Source of the DNA: Ekhidna sp.
GTDB lineage: Bacteria; Bacteroidota; Bacteroidia; Cytophagales; Cyclobacteriaceae
NCBI GenBank assembly: GCA_014323825.1
Contig: JACONI010000073.1
Span: forward strand, 25,683-64,892
DNA length: 39,210 nt
Reading direction: 5' to 3'
Both the position numbers and the translations under genes were made by a program. The notes beneath the pieces were generated by a model. That model saw only the letters and a list, made by a program, of their open reading frames with translations. It made no database searches and was not told the origin of the DNA. This document shows, in pieces, positions 1 through 8,123 of this stretch; position 1 is the first letter of the stretch, and every line of letters begins with the position of its first letter.

Positions 1-189
1 GGGGGGTATATTTATTGTACGTGAAAATTGATTTTAAATGCATTATTTTGGTTATAAATTTTGATTTCATTTTTCTTTTATGTTAAGTTCAAATATAAAT
101 GTCAAACACAAATATATAAAAAATCTACAAATAAAAATACACTTTTTTGAGATAAAACTAAACGGGGAGAAGAACTGCCTGAGTGTGAG

Positions 190-302
190 AGAAGGTTAGT
201 GTAATTTGTATTTTCACTAGCTTTAGAAGTTAATTTTTGCGCAAATTTACGCTAATTTGTTCTTTTTGAAGAAGTTAGAAATCATACTTTTATAACAACA
301 CC
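190..302 (-). mobile_element. Remnant of an IS1-family element (right end)
   Basis: This stretch aligns by eye with the transposase-start end of the two IS1-type copies at 14.2-15.0 kb and 22.1-22.9 kb. The shared blocks are TTAGTGTAATTTGTATTTTC, TAATTTTTGCGCAAATTTA, GTTCTTTTTGAAGAAGTTA and the terminal AAATCATACTTTT. Read on the minus strand it starts with GGTGTTGTTATAAAAGTATG, which resembles the left end of the full copies (GGTGTACTAC-AAAGTATGAT) better than their own right ends do. The transposase start would be GTG rather than ATG, and the rest of the element is absent. It differs from the full copies in the same way as the fragment at 35074, so it belongs to a second, older variant. Confidence 0.75.
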
Positions 303-556
303 TGGTTTTTATTTTTTTTGTATTATTTCGTTTTTGTCAATGAAGATTCAATTCTCTTTTTCAAACAAAATATTCCAGCCCTGTACCATCCGGTATTGTC
401 AAACAAATCGACCTCAATAAGTGATTCAGAAGGTATATTTTTACCTATATTGCTTTTCCATTTACTCGCTGAGGTGACTGCATCTTTTTTAAGAAATTTG
501 TTAAAAAAACATCTAACAAAAGAGGGATCGAAATGTTTTTATTGAAATTTAAGCTG

Positions 557-838
557 ATGAAAGCTATTTGGAATGATAAAATGATTGCAGAGAGCAATGA
601 AACGGTAGTCGTAGAAGGGAATCATTACTTCCCGCCTTCTTCTATCAAAAAGGAGTTTTTCAAAGAAACAGCAACGCATACAACCTGTCCTTGGAAAGGT
701 AAAGCAAGCTATTATACTCTTGAGGTTGATGGACGGGAAAATAAAGATGCGGCATGGTATTACCCTCAAGCCAGCGACCTCGCTAAAAATATTGAAGGGT
801 ACATCGCTTTCCGGAAGGGAGTGCAAATAGTGCAATAG
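557..838 (+). CDS. DUF427 domain protein
   Basis: A 93-residue protein of the DUF427 family, small stand-alone domains common in bacteria. Visible family features are the N-terminal MKAIW, the VVVEGNHYFPP segment, THTTCPWKGKASYYTL in the middle, and AWYYPQAS followed by YIAFRKGV near the end. Length fits the family (about 90-95 residues). The open frame could begin 8 codons earlier at 533, but the ATG at 557 gives the usual family N-terminus. The biochemical role of the family is not settled, and no partner gene is visible. It lies between an IS remnant and unassigned DNA, so it may be an isolated survivor in a rearranged region. Confidence 0.85.
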   Translation: MKAIWNDKMIAESNETVVVEGNHYFPPSSIKKEFFKETATHTTCPWKGKASYYTLEVDGRENKDAAWYYPQASDLAKNIEGYIAFRKGVQIVQ

Positions 839-1080
839 TTTATGATCTACTTAGCGGGGATGTCCGTAATACCGGAAAGGAACTAAACGTCAAAACCCAT
901 TTTGATACTATGGAAAAGAGGTAAGGATTGAAACCCGAAATTTTAAAGAAAAACCTTTGGGTTTTACAGGGGAAATCCTATCCTGAAACCTGAATTGCAA
1001 CAAGAGGGTAGGGAATAACTTTGTGAGACTTAACAGATATGGACTAATATTGTAGAAAGGAGACATGATATAGAGATTTT
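839..1080. other. Intergenic, no gene recognised
   Basis: I see no convincing coding sequence. There is an imperfect hairpin (AAACCC at 931-936 with GGGTTT at 959-964). A purine-rich AAAGGAGA at about 1056 precedes the next gene but is spaced 17 nt from its ATG, so it is not a normal ribosome site. Confidence 0.5.
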
Positions 1081-1719
1081 ATGCAAAGTTATCGGAAGAA
1101 CGTTTTTTCCGGGGAAGACCCAAAAATCGAAGTTCAAATTGAATTTGACAGCAAATTCGAAGTCTTTACTTTCCAAGGCAGGTTTGAGGATTTTGAGGCA
1201 AAGTTTAGGGCCTGGATAACTCGGAATACACTGGAACTATTGAAAGGCGACTATTTTCTACAGCTAGAGTTTAAGAAGAATGAAAAGGAAGTAGCGGATT
1301 ATTTCGCTTATTTGCCGTATTGTGTGAATCTGAATAGTCAAATATTTTTGCGAGATTGGCTTACATGCAATGTGAAATCATATCAAACAGTCCAAGAACA
1401 ATTAAAAATCTTCTTTGAAAATGGGAGAAGCTTGGATTTTGAAAAATTTGATGCAAAGACTAAACAACATCTGGAGGTTTTAATATTCGGATATTTTACT
1501 TTCAAAAGATTCACGGATTTTTTGAAAAGAAATTTTGAAAATTTTTATTACGAAATTCAGAATTATGGAGGTAAGCCGGCCTCTGAGATAATGGATGTAT
1601 TTAAAAGTGCCAATATGTCTTTGGAAGAACTAAAATTAGAACTCACAAAAGCCGTGAGTCGTGAAGACTTTGAGAGAGCAACTTTTTTAAGAGATAAGAT
1701 CAGACAAATGCAGTCCTAG
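1081..1719 (+). CDS. Hypothetical protein with C-terminal UVR motif
   Basis: A 212-residue protein I do not recognise over most of its length. The last 35 residues (about 177-211) read as a UVR (UvrB/UvrC) motif: LKLELTKAVSREDFERA followed by T-F-L-R-D-K-I-R, the antiparallel helical hairpin that UvrB and UvrC use to bind each other and that also occurs in ClpC/McsA-type adaptors. The N-terminal 170 residues are rich in F, K and E, with an FTFQGRFEDFEAKFRAW segment, and contain no membrane helix or signal peptide. It stands alone, 90 nt before the tcmP pair, with its own terminator. A role as an adaptor that docks on another UVR protein is only an inference. Confidence 0.6.
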   Translation: MQSYRKNVFSGEDPKIEVQIEFDSKFEVFTFQGRFEDFEAKFRAWITRNTLELLKGDYFLQLEFKKNEKEVADYFAYLPYCVNLNSQIFLRDWLTCNVKSYQTVQEQLKIFFENGRSLDFEKFDAKTKQHLEVLIFGYFTFKRFTDFLKRNFENFYYEIQNYGGKPASEIMDVFKSANMSLEELKLELTKAVSREDFERATFLRDKIRQMQS

Positions 1720-1732
1720 GCATTTGCTTTTT
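1705..1732 (+). terminator. Intrinsic terminator overlapping a stop codon
   Basis: A perfect 7-bp stem, CAAATGC (1705-1711) with GCATTTG (1720-1726), has an 8-nt loop that contains the TAG stop of the UVR-tailed gene. It is followed by C and a T5 run. The stem begins inside the last codons, so transcription should end almost at the stop codon. Confidence 0.7.
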
Positions 1733-1809
1733 CAAATATTTAAGTAAATAGCTTACCTGGGTATTTAAGCAAAAAATAAAAGTGGTCTTAAAAGCATCAT
1801 TTTAAAAAT

Positions 1810-2907
1810 ATGTCAGTTAAAGACCTACATGATAAGCCTTTCGATGAAGGCACAATTGCCAAACTGGAAATCTTTGAAGCCTATACCCAAGCCTGGCTTC
1901 CTACTTTTGTAATGGTAAAGAAGCCTACAATATGTATTTTCGACTTTTTCGCAGGAACAGGTTATGATAAAAATGGTGTTGGGGGGAGTCCAATTAGAAT
2001 CTTAAATAAGATAAAGGAACAGACCGATAATATACGTCAAAAGAATTTCAGGGTTAAGGTCTTTTTCAATGAGTATAAAAAGGGAAAGTATGGACTGCTG
2101 AGTAAAACATGTGAACAATATCTAGAGACCAATAAAGATGTCAGGAAGGCAACTGATATTCGTTATTACAATGAAGATTTTACAGAACTTTTTCCCAAGC
2201 TTTTGAATGAAATTAATGACAATCCCTCTCTTGTTTTTCTGGATCAAAACGGCATTCAATTTTCGTCTCCCGAATGTCTCTCAAAATTGGAAAATACCAC
2301 AACTACCGACTTTCTGTATTTTTTGTCAGTCTCATATCTTTGGAGATTTGGAAATCAGAAAGGGTTCAAGGATCATTTAGCTATTGATATGGACTTGGTG
2401 AAACAGAATCCATATAAACTCATTCACAGAAGTATTATTGAGCAACTGAGAAAAAAACTTCCTGCATCTTCTCAACTAAAACTATACCCGTATTCTATCA
2501 AGAAAAAATCCGGCATATATGGAATAATATTCGGAGCAAAACATCCTCTTGCCGTTGATAAGTTTCTGAATATCGCCTGGAAGAGAAACGCTATAAACGG
2601 AGAGGCCAATTATGATTTGGATGATGATGTTGAGAAAACTCAACTACTCCTTTTCGGCAATAAAAAGTTGACTAAGCTTGAGAAATTCGAGAGCAGTTTC
2701 AGAGAAAAAGTTCTTAATGGTAAAATAGGTGATAACAGGAATGCCTTAGATTTCGCTTACAGTCAAGGGCATATTGCAAAACACGCTGCTGACGTGTTAA
2801 GAAGCATGAAGAAGGAAGGTTTAGTCTCTTATGATTCAAATTCCCCTTATGTGACGTATGAAAATGTTTATAAGAACAAAAAGAGTGTATCATATTCAAC
2901 TAACTAA
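1810..2907 (+). CDS. tcmP: Three-Cys-motif partner protein TcmP
   Basis: A 365-residue protein of the TcmP family, named because it regularly accompanies a three-Cys-motif (Gp37/Gp68) protein, as it does here. Residues 44-51 read FDFFAGTG, followed by GVGGSPIRIL, a glycine-rich loop like the SAM-binding motif I of Rossmann methyltransferases. VFLDQNG at about 140 is a typical later strand. The C-terminal part (about 290-350) looks like a winged-helix segment. The ATG at 1810 follows an AT-rich leader, and the stop overlaps the next start (TAATG, 1-nt overlap), implying translational coupling. Function is not established. The location beside restriction-modification and toxin genes suggests a mobile or defence role, but that is inference. 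Confidence 0.85.
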   Translation: MSVKDLHDKPFDEGTIAKLEIFEAYTQAWLPTFVMVKKPTICIFDFFAGTGYDKNGVGGSPIRILNKIKEQTDNIRQKNFRVKVFFNEYKKGKYGLLSKTCEQYLETNKDVRKATDIRYYNEDFTELFPKLLNEINDNPSLVFLDQNGIQFSSPECLSKLENTTTTDFLYFLSVSYLWRFGNQKGFKDHLAIDMDLVKQNPYKLIHRSIIEQLRKKLPASSQLKLYPYSIKKKSGIYGIIFGAKHPLAVDKFLNIAWKRNAINGEANYDLDDDVEKTQLLLFGNKKLTKLEKFESSFREKVLNGKIGDNRNALDFAYSQGHIAKHAADVLRSMKKEGLVSYDSNSPYVTYENVYKNKKSVSYSTN

Positions 2908-3638
2908 TGGCTAACTCTTCTATTGAATGGACAGAAATGACCTGGAACCCTGTTACGGGATGTTCAAAGATTTCTCAGGGTTGCAAATTCTGTTATGCAG
3001 AAATAATGGCTTGGCGGCTTCAGGCGATGGGAGTAGAAAAGTACAAAAACAACTTCAAAGTGACACTACATCCAAAAGAACTTAACACACCTTATAAATG
3101 GAGAAAGTCAAAGATCGTGTTTGTAAACTCTATGAGTGATCTCTTCCATGACGAAGTGCCGCTAACATTCATCCAACAAGTGTTTGAGGTGATGACCGAT
3201 AATCCGCAGCATGTTTTTCAGGTGCTGACGAAAAGAGCAGAAAGATTATTTGAGTTAAACAGCGTATTGAAGTGGAGCCATAATATATGGATGGGGGTTT
3301 CTATTGAAGATGAAAGCGTCAGATATAGAATGGATTTTTTAAGGGAAATGAATGCAAAAGTTAAATTTCTTTCCCTTGAACCTTTAATTGGCCCTTTGCC
3401 AAACCTAAATCTTGATAAGATTGACTGGATCATTGTTGGAGGAGAAAGTGGATTCAAAGCAAGACCCATGAGTTCCGAATGGGTAGTTGATATTCAAAAG
3501 CAATGTGAAAAGCAGGATGTTAAGTTTTTCTTTAAGCAGTGGGGCGGTAAGAACAAAAAAGCAGCAGGTCGAATGCTAAACGGACGGACTTATGATGAAA
3601 TGCCGGAGATCAGATCGCAAATAAATCAAAAAATGTAG
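2907..3638 (+). CDS. Phage Gp37/Gp68-like (DUF5131) three-Cys protein
   Basis: A 243-residue protein of the Gp37/Gp68 (DUF5131) family, distant relatives of radical-SAM enzymes. Near the N-terminus is the three-cysteine cluster GCSKISQGCKFCYAE (C19, C26, C29), spaced C-x6-C-x2-C rather than the canonical C-x3-C-x2-C. Other family blocks are IEWTEMTWNPVTGC at the start, FVNSMSDLFHD (about 72), VLTKRAERL (about 107), the GVSIEDES segment, FLSLEPLIGP, and WIIVGGESG (about 175) with FFFKQWGG near the end. The cysteines probably hold an iron-sulfur cluster. It is coupled to tcmP by a TAATG overlap. The substrate is unknown. Confidence 0.88.
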   Translation: MANSSIEWTEMTWNPVTGCSKISQGCKFCYAEIMAWRLQAMGVEKYKNNFKVTLHPKELNTPYKWRKSKIVFVNSMSDLFHDEVPLTFIQQVFEVMTDNPQHVFQVLTKRAERLFELNSVLKWSHNIWMGVSIEDESVRYRMDFLREMNAKVKFLSLEPLIGPLPNLNLDKIDWIIVGGESGFKARPMSSEWVVDIQKQCEKQDVKFFFKQWGGKNKKAAGRMLNGRTYDEMPEIRSQINQKM

Positions 3639-3779
3639 TGTTGGACGGGCATAACCCCAAAACATACCTCCATTGGCTACCATAAAACTCACAAAATGAT
3701 TTCCTGAACCAACGCATCTATCGCTTCCATCTCCTTTGAAAGGTGCTTTTTGATGTCCAGACGAACCTTGCCGAGACGG

Positions 3780-4263
3780 AGGCCGGAGACAACTTTCACC
3801 TACTCCACTAGTGGAGGGTCGGACAGGAGCAGTTTTAGCCTTGACCAAAATAGCGGTGCTTTGACGTTCAATACGGCCCCAGACTTTGAAGCCCCCGGCA
3901 GTACGAATAATACCAATATCTACGTTGTAGCCGTAACAGCAAGCGACGGGGACAACAGCGTCTCGTAGACCATTACCGTTACGGCCACCAATGACCCGGA
4001 TGATGATGTGCTAGGTGTTCCCTCTGCCGAAGGTGTAGTCCTCTACCCGAACTCTGCCTCCGGCCACTTCAGACTGACGGGTATTTCGGGGCGGTTAAGC
4101 GGAGTAAAGCTCATCGGCACAAGCGGACAAACAGTCAGGAGCTATCCCATCTCAAAGTCCGGATTGTATGATCTTTTAGGGTTGAACGAGGGTCTCTTTT
4201 TCATTTTTCACTGAAGGAGACGGAGGACGTAAGTCCGTAGGCAGGATCGTGATAAGGAGTTGA
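3780..4263 (+). pseudogene. Decayed C-terminus of a T9SS-secreted cadherin-type protein
   Basis: The + strand translates into the tail of a Bacteroidota surface protein. First comes a cadherin-like domain (FTYSTSGGSDRSSFSLDQ, then GALTFNTAPDFEAPG, YVVAVTASDG, TITVTATN). Then comes a type A T9SS sorting domain (VVLYPNSASGHFRLTG, LNEGLFFIF, with GRIVIRS at the very end). It is broken at least twice: an in-frame TAG at 3966-3968 between the two domains, and a frameshift in the T-rich tract near 4198-4215, after which the final residues to the TGA at 4261 are in another frame. A further indel near 3785 is likely. There is no start and no upstream body, so this is an orphan tail left by rearrangement. 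Base composition is visibly more GC-rich than the flanks. Confidence 0.8.
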
Positions 4264-4308
4264 GAAAGTGCCATTAAGGCATCAGCAGCTCCGGCATTTT
4301 ATATATCA

Positions 4309-7266
4309 TTATTTGTTCCGGTTGTCCCTAAGAGTAACAGTCCTGTTAAAGATCAGATGGTCTTGAGTCGATTCTTCATCAAAAGTGGGGTACCAGTAGG
4401 TCACACTTTCCACAATAAAAGTCAACTCCAGTGCTGACCTCTTCACCACTACGGTATTGGCATCCTTAGCGGAGGAGTTATAGAGGACAAGGTAAGGTGC
4501 ACCGAGGGACTGTTTTGTCAGTTTATTCTGCCAGTTCAGATAACTGACAGCGTTCATTTCTTTATTATTTTTAAGTTGATTCGTTAAGCCTCTTTGAAAA
4601 TTTAGTCGGCTCAAAGAAGTCATTTTTTTGGACTTCTCCGTTTTCAATTGATCCCATAGGTTGGAGACATTTCTGAACCAGTTGCTCGCTTTTATAAAGC
4701 CTTCCCGTTTTAGTTCTTCCCAGGTATGAAGGCTGATTTGCTTATCATCTACGGTAGCCGGGAGGGTTATTAGTTCCGTCCCGTGCAGTGCAAAGGGCAA
4801 AATGTTTTTGGAAAGGGCTGTACAAAAAAGCATTTCACCTTCCATCAGCCCCTTCAGGTTAATGTCCTTCCAGGGCGGCTTTGCTTCTTTTATACTTGCT
4901 TCGCTTGTGCGTATGCTTACTTCACGGCCTTTCAGATCTTCGGGCAGCGGATGGTCTGCCTGCACGAAATAAAAGTTTCTTGGAACGATGGTAGCCCCCT
5001 GCCTGAAATGTTTATGATAGTAACTCACCCCTACAGACTTCCCCATTTTGAAAGGCGCATAAGCAGTGCTCTTGCCAAGCTTGCTGTAATAGAAAGTGGA
5101 GTCGGAAAAAGTGACCCGATCCTTCACCCGAGTCCAGTTTGCATTGTGTTCTTTGGGTGTTCCCCTCCAGGTTTTACCTTTTATCCCTTCAGGGTCAGGT
5201 TTGGACACTCCGGATACCGATACTCCAAAGATCACGCAGGCGGGCACCCGAAACAGGGGGCTCACTTCGTCCAAATCCCACAATTCGGAGATTTTCAGCC
5301 CGGCGGCCTTACCGCCTCTTGTTTCATCGTGATGGTCAGCAGAGAAGAAACTTCGGGGTAAAACGAAAGCGACTTTCCCGGCTTCCTTCAGGAAGTAGGT
5401 GGTGCTGTGAGCCAGAAATATTGCAGCAATTTCAAGATGCGGCATGTTCGCTTTACCGGCCGGCAGTACACCATATCGGTGTGCCAGTTCGTAAAGATTT
5501 TCCTGATACGCTTCATTCTTTACTGAACTGTAGGTAAACCAGGGCGGGTTGCCTATCACATAGTCGAACTTCTTTTTATGAAAGAAGGGACGATAGTAGT
5601 TTTGAACAACGTATCGCCAGATGCCGTTTCTATCCGTTTCTTTCGCTTTTTTAAAGGCCTTATAGATTTCGTAGAAATTGTCCAGATATTTTTTATCAAG
5701 TATTTCACCGGTTTTTCGTTCAATGATCGTTGAAAATGTTTTTGGATCCTCCGGTTTTTTATGTTTAGTAGACTCTGCCAGTTCATCCGCCAGACTGACG
5801 GCCACATCAAATACATCCGGTTTTGATAATATTTTTTCACTCAGCCGGTACTTCCCGCTGTCAATGGATAGCTTGAAGGTTTTGCCAAACAACTCAAGCG
5901 ACTTGCCGCCTATGGTTTCATCTTCGGGGAGCAAAACCGAATTTGAAAGATATACGTGGAGATAAACGGGTCTTTTTGCTTTTCTGACCCTATCCCCGTA
6001 GGCAACCAAAAGAGTGGTCTTAGCAATCTGAACGGATAACGGGTGAATATCTATACCATAGATTTGATCATTGATCTCACGAATATCTCTCCCGGGATGC
6101 TGTGCAATTAAGCGGTCAGCAATTACCCGCAGGAATGAACCACTCCCACAGGCCGGATCAAGGATTTTATCGTTTTCTTTGAATGAATATTGGTCGACCA
6201 CTGCTTCACATAACCAGTCGGGAGTGTAGTATTCGCCCAAGGCATGTCTGGTATCAAGGTCAATGAGATCCTGATACACTCCTTTTAGCACATCCTCGTC
6301 TACACTCCTGAAATCATAAGTGCTTATCTGTTGGGCTATCCGTCGAAAAACTTTTTTGAGTTTAGCGAAATTGCCCCGGAGCGAAACCCAATAGTAAAAG
6401 TCATGATTGATGAAGTTTCTGACATTCAATTGGTCGAATATCTGACCGTTGGCAATTCGCTCAATATCATCATCTTCAATGATCTTACCTCCTTTCAGGA
6501 TGGAGTATGCCAGCATCCTGGAAAATATGCTTAAATAAGTATGGACTAAATATTTGTCTTCAGAAGATTCATAAGTTCCATAAGCAATACTCAAAAATCG
6601 CTTCCATTGCTTATAAGCAACTTTTACCTCGCCATACTTTTTTGCTTCATTGAAATAGAATTTTAGCTGCCGAATACTTTCAATAAAGGTTTGTGACCCT
6701 ATTCCAAAGTCCTGTTTTATGCTATTAAGCGTTGCTCTTTTGTCTGTCTCCCGAAATAATATCCTGTCCAGGTAGTAGTAAAACTCTTCGGTATTTCTTT
6801 CGGTCAAAACAAAGGACTCATCCCTTTTTTCTTCAAGAGATATATCGGAAACTTTTAATCTATCCCCTTCAAATGAGTCAATGGAAGGCGCATAAACTTT
6901 CCAATTAATAAAATCCGAAACGATCAAAAGAAAATGATAGCCTTCTCCGGAGTTATAGGCACCTGATAGATATTCGGCTAACTGTTCAATTGCATGTTGC
7001 TCAGACTTTTTTAAATCATTTTCAAATTCAATGATTACCTTATTAAACCAGGTATCTGCGGAGCCCCTCTTGCTCCTATCCTCAAGTTCTATGTTGAGTA
7101 TCGTTCGTTCCGCACCCAAACTAATTTTGTCAACAATTTCAAGCATTTCGTTTGAATCTGCATAAAGTCGATTGAGCAAGTCTTTAAAAGCTTCTTTTTT
7201 TGTCAGTTCTTTATTAGCCTTTTTTACTTTCTTGAGATACTCTTCAATTAATTCGGATTTGAACAT
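4309..7266 (-). CDS. Type IIG-like restriction/N6-adenine methyltransferase
   Basis: A 985-residue single-chain enzyme. The N-terminus (about 50-110) resembles a PD-(D/E)xK-type nuclease: GSADTWF then VIIEFEND, with candidate acidic residues D71, E80 and E82, though the usual E-x-K lysine is not obvious. The methylase core follows: GEYYTPDWL at 344-352, SAM motif I DPACGSGSF at 370-378, and the catalytic adenine motif NPPWF at 573-577. The remaining 400 residues should hold the target-recognition region, with FVLPRSFFS as a typical post-motif strand. No separate S or R gene is adjacent, as expected for Eco57I/type IIG enzymes that join cutting, methylation and recognition. Length (about 1000) fits. 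It could be a solitary methylase if the nuclease part is inactive. Confidence 0.82.
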   Translation of the reverse strand: MFKSELIEEYLKKVKKANKELTKKEAFKDLLNRLYADSNEMLEIVDKISLGAERTILNIELEDRSKRGSADTWFNKVIIEFENDLKKSEQHAIEQLAEYLSGAYNSGEGYHFLLIVSDFINWKVYAPSIDSFEGDRLKVSDISLEEKRDESFVLTERNTEEFYYYLDRILFRETDKRATLNSIKQDFGIGSQTFIESIRQLKFYFNEAKKYGEVKVAYKQWKRFLSIAYGTYESSEDKYLVHTYLSIFSRMLAYSILKGGKIIEDDDIERIANGQIFDQLNVRNFINHDFYYWVSLRGNFAKLKKVFRRIAQQISTYDFRSVDEDVLKGVYQDLIDLDTRHALGEYYTPDWLCEAVVDQYSFKENDKILDPACGSGSFLRVIADRLIAQHPGRDIREINDQIYGIDIHPLSVQIAKTTLLVAYGDRVRKAKRPVYLHVYLSNSVLLPEDETIGGKSLELFGKTFKLSIDSGKYRLSEKILSKPDVFDVAVSLADELAESTKHKKPEDPKTFSTIIERKTGEILDKKYLDNFYEIYKAFKKAKETDRNGIWRYVVQNYYRPFFHKKKFDYVIGNPPWFTYSSVKNEAYQENLYELAHRYGVLPAGKANMPHLEIAAIFLAHSTTYFLKEAGKVAFVLPRSFFSADHHDETRGGKAAGLKISELWDLDEVSPLFRVPACVIFGVSVSGVSKPDPEGIKGKTWRGTPKEHNANWTRVKDRVTFSDSTFYYSKLGKSTAYAPFKMGKSVGVSYYHKHFRQGATIVPRNFYFVQADHPLPEDLKGREVSIRTSEASIKEAKPPWKDINLKGLMEGEMLFCTALSKNILPFALHGTELITLPATVDDKQISLHTWEELKREGFIKASNWFRNVSNLWDQLKTEKSKKMTSLSRLNFQRGLTNQLKNNKEMNAVSYLNWQNKLTKQSLGAPYLVLYNSSAKDANTVVVKRSALELTFIVESVTYWYPTFDEESTQDHLIFNRTVTLRDNRNK

Positions 7267-7363
7267 CAGGCAATGTTAGTGATTAACGCCTTAATTAACG
7301 TCCAAAAGACTTAAACGATAGAGGCTCCTTTTTTCACAGTGAGCCATGAGTCTAGGGTTTTTC

Positions 7364-7414
7364 TTTGTTTTACCTGGTGTAACGTGTAGCTTTACACATA
7401 GCAATAACGTTATT
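7364..7414 (+). promoter_or_regulatory. higBA promoter and probable operator
   Basis: TTTG at 7364-7367 and TAGCTTTA at 7387-7394 are 19 nt apart and match the Bacteroidota promoter pattern (TTTG, then TAnnTTTG) with one mismatch. Overlapping the -7 box is an inverted repeat GTGTA-gctt-TACAC (7384-7397). A perfect 12-bp palindrome AATAACGTTATT (7403-7414) sits where transcription should begin, 22 nt before higB. Palindromes at this position are typical HigA operators. Confidence 0.55.
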
Positions 7415-7436
7415 CGGATTATGCGTTGTTTAGATT

Positions 7437-7715
7437 ATGATTGAAAGTTTTCGAAGCAAGCCTCTTAGGTTGTTCTTTGAAAAAGATGATCCATCGAAGA
7501 TCAAGCCGGATCATATTGGAATTGTAAGACAAATATTGTCAAGGTTAGATGCTGCTATTGAATTTAAAGATATGAATGCTCCTAGTTTGAAACTTCATCC
7601 CTTAAAAGGAGATAGAAAAGGAGAATGGGCAGTGACAGTTAAGAAGAACTGGAGAGTAACTTTCAAGATTGAGAACGGAAAAGTATTTGATGTTGATTAC
7701 GAAGATTATCACTGA
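7437..7715 (+). CDS. higB: HigB-like toxin of a toxin-antitoxin pair
   Basis: A 92-residue RelE/ParE-fold toxin of the HigB (plasmid killer) type, expected to cleave mRNA on the ribosome. Family features are the start MIESFRSKPLRLFFE, a central LSRLDAA helix, LHPLKGDRKGEWAVTV, and the end NWRVTFKIENG followed by VDYEDYH, including the basic and aromatic residues typical of the active site. The toxin gene precedes the antitoxin, the usual HigBA order. The stop TGA is separated from the higA ATG by a single base. The upstream promoter carries palindromes suited to repression by HigA. Confidence 0.92.
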   Translation: MIESFRSKPLRLFFEKDDPSKIKPDHIGIVRQILSRLDAAIEFKDMNAPSLKLHPLKGDRKGEWAVTVKKNWRVTFKIENGKVFDVDYEDYH

Positions 7716-7716
7716 T

Positions 7717-8022
7717 ATGGAAAGAGGAATAAAACCTGTACATCCGGGAGAGATTATCCGATATGATTATTTAGAGCCATTGGGTCTTACTATCGGAGCT
7801 TTAGCCGACTCTTTGGGAGTCACCAGACCTACACTATCTGCGGTAGTTAATGGGAGGTCTGCCGTAAGTCCGGAAATGGCATTACGTCTGGCAAAAGCAT
7901 TTGATACGACCTCTGATTTGTGGTTGGGAATGCAGAAAAACTATGATCTTTATCAGGCAAGATTGAAATTCAATCCTGATGGTATTGTGAAGCAAATTTA
8001 CAAAACGGAATTAGTATTATAA
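7717..8022 (+). CDS. higA: HigA-family antitoxin
   Basis: A 101-residue antitoxin with a helix-turn-helix domain at about 24-60 (LTIGALADSLGVTRPTLSAV, then NGRSAVSPEMALRLAKAF), the classic HigA/XRE pattern with the N-terminal KPVHPGEII signature. The start is the ATG at 7717 (MERGIKP), not the earlier in-frame codon at 7669, which lies inside higB. It should neutralise HigB and bind the palindromes in front of higB. A hairpin followed by a T7 run ends the operon. Confidence 0.93.
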   Translation: MERGIKPVHPGEIIRYDYLEPLGLTIGALADSLGVTRPTLSAVVNGRSAVSPEMALRLAKAFDTTSDLWLGMQKNYDLYQARLKFNPDGIVKQIYKTELVL

Positions 8023-8040
8023 TATGACTGACAAACCCCA

Positions 8041-8075
8041 CTTACCACTATCGGGTAGAGGTAAGCGATTTTTTT
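8041..8075 (+). terminator. Intrinsic terminator after higBA
   Basis: Stem CTTACC (8041-8046) pairs with GGTAAG (8060-8065) and is followed by CGA and seven Ts. It separates the toxin-antitoxin operon from the ATPase gene downstream. Confidence 0.65.
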
Positions 8076-8123
8076 AGATATCATTGCGTTATATTTATCT
8101 ATTGGTTCGTTCAAATCAACTCT

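Noticed and set aside
1-6. Run of six Gs at the very start of the window
   Set aside because: Possibly part of a longer homopolymer switch like the C10 tract, but it is cut by the window edge and no gene frame can be tied to it.
318-545. 75-codon open frame on the + strand
   Set aside because: No family likeness, begins beside an IS remnant, and composition looks non-coding.
921-934. GTAAGGATTGAAAC, like the 3' end of some CRISPR repeats
   Set aside because: Only one copy, with no spacing pattern and no cas genes in the window.
3689-3790. Minus-strand 30-codon stretch with LDIKKHLSKEMEAIDALV, like the tail of a restriction-modification protein
   Set aside because: Too short and without the rest of a gene; could be chance or debris.
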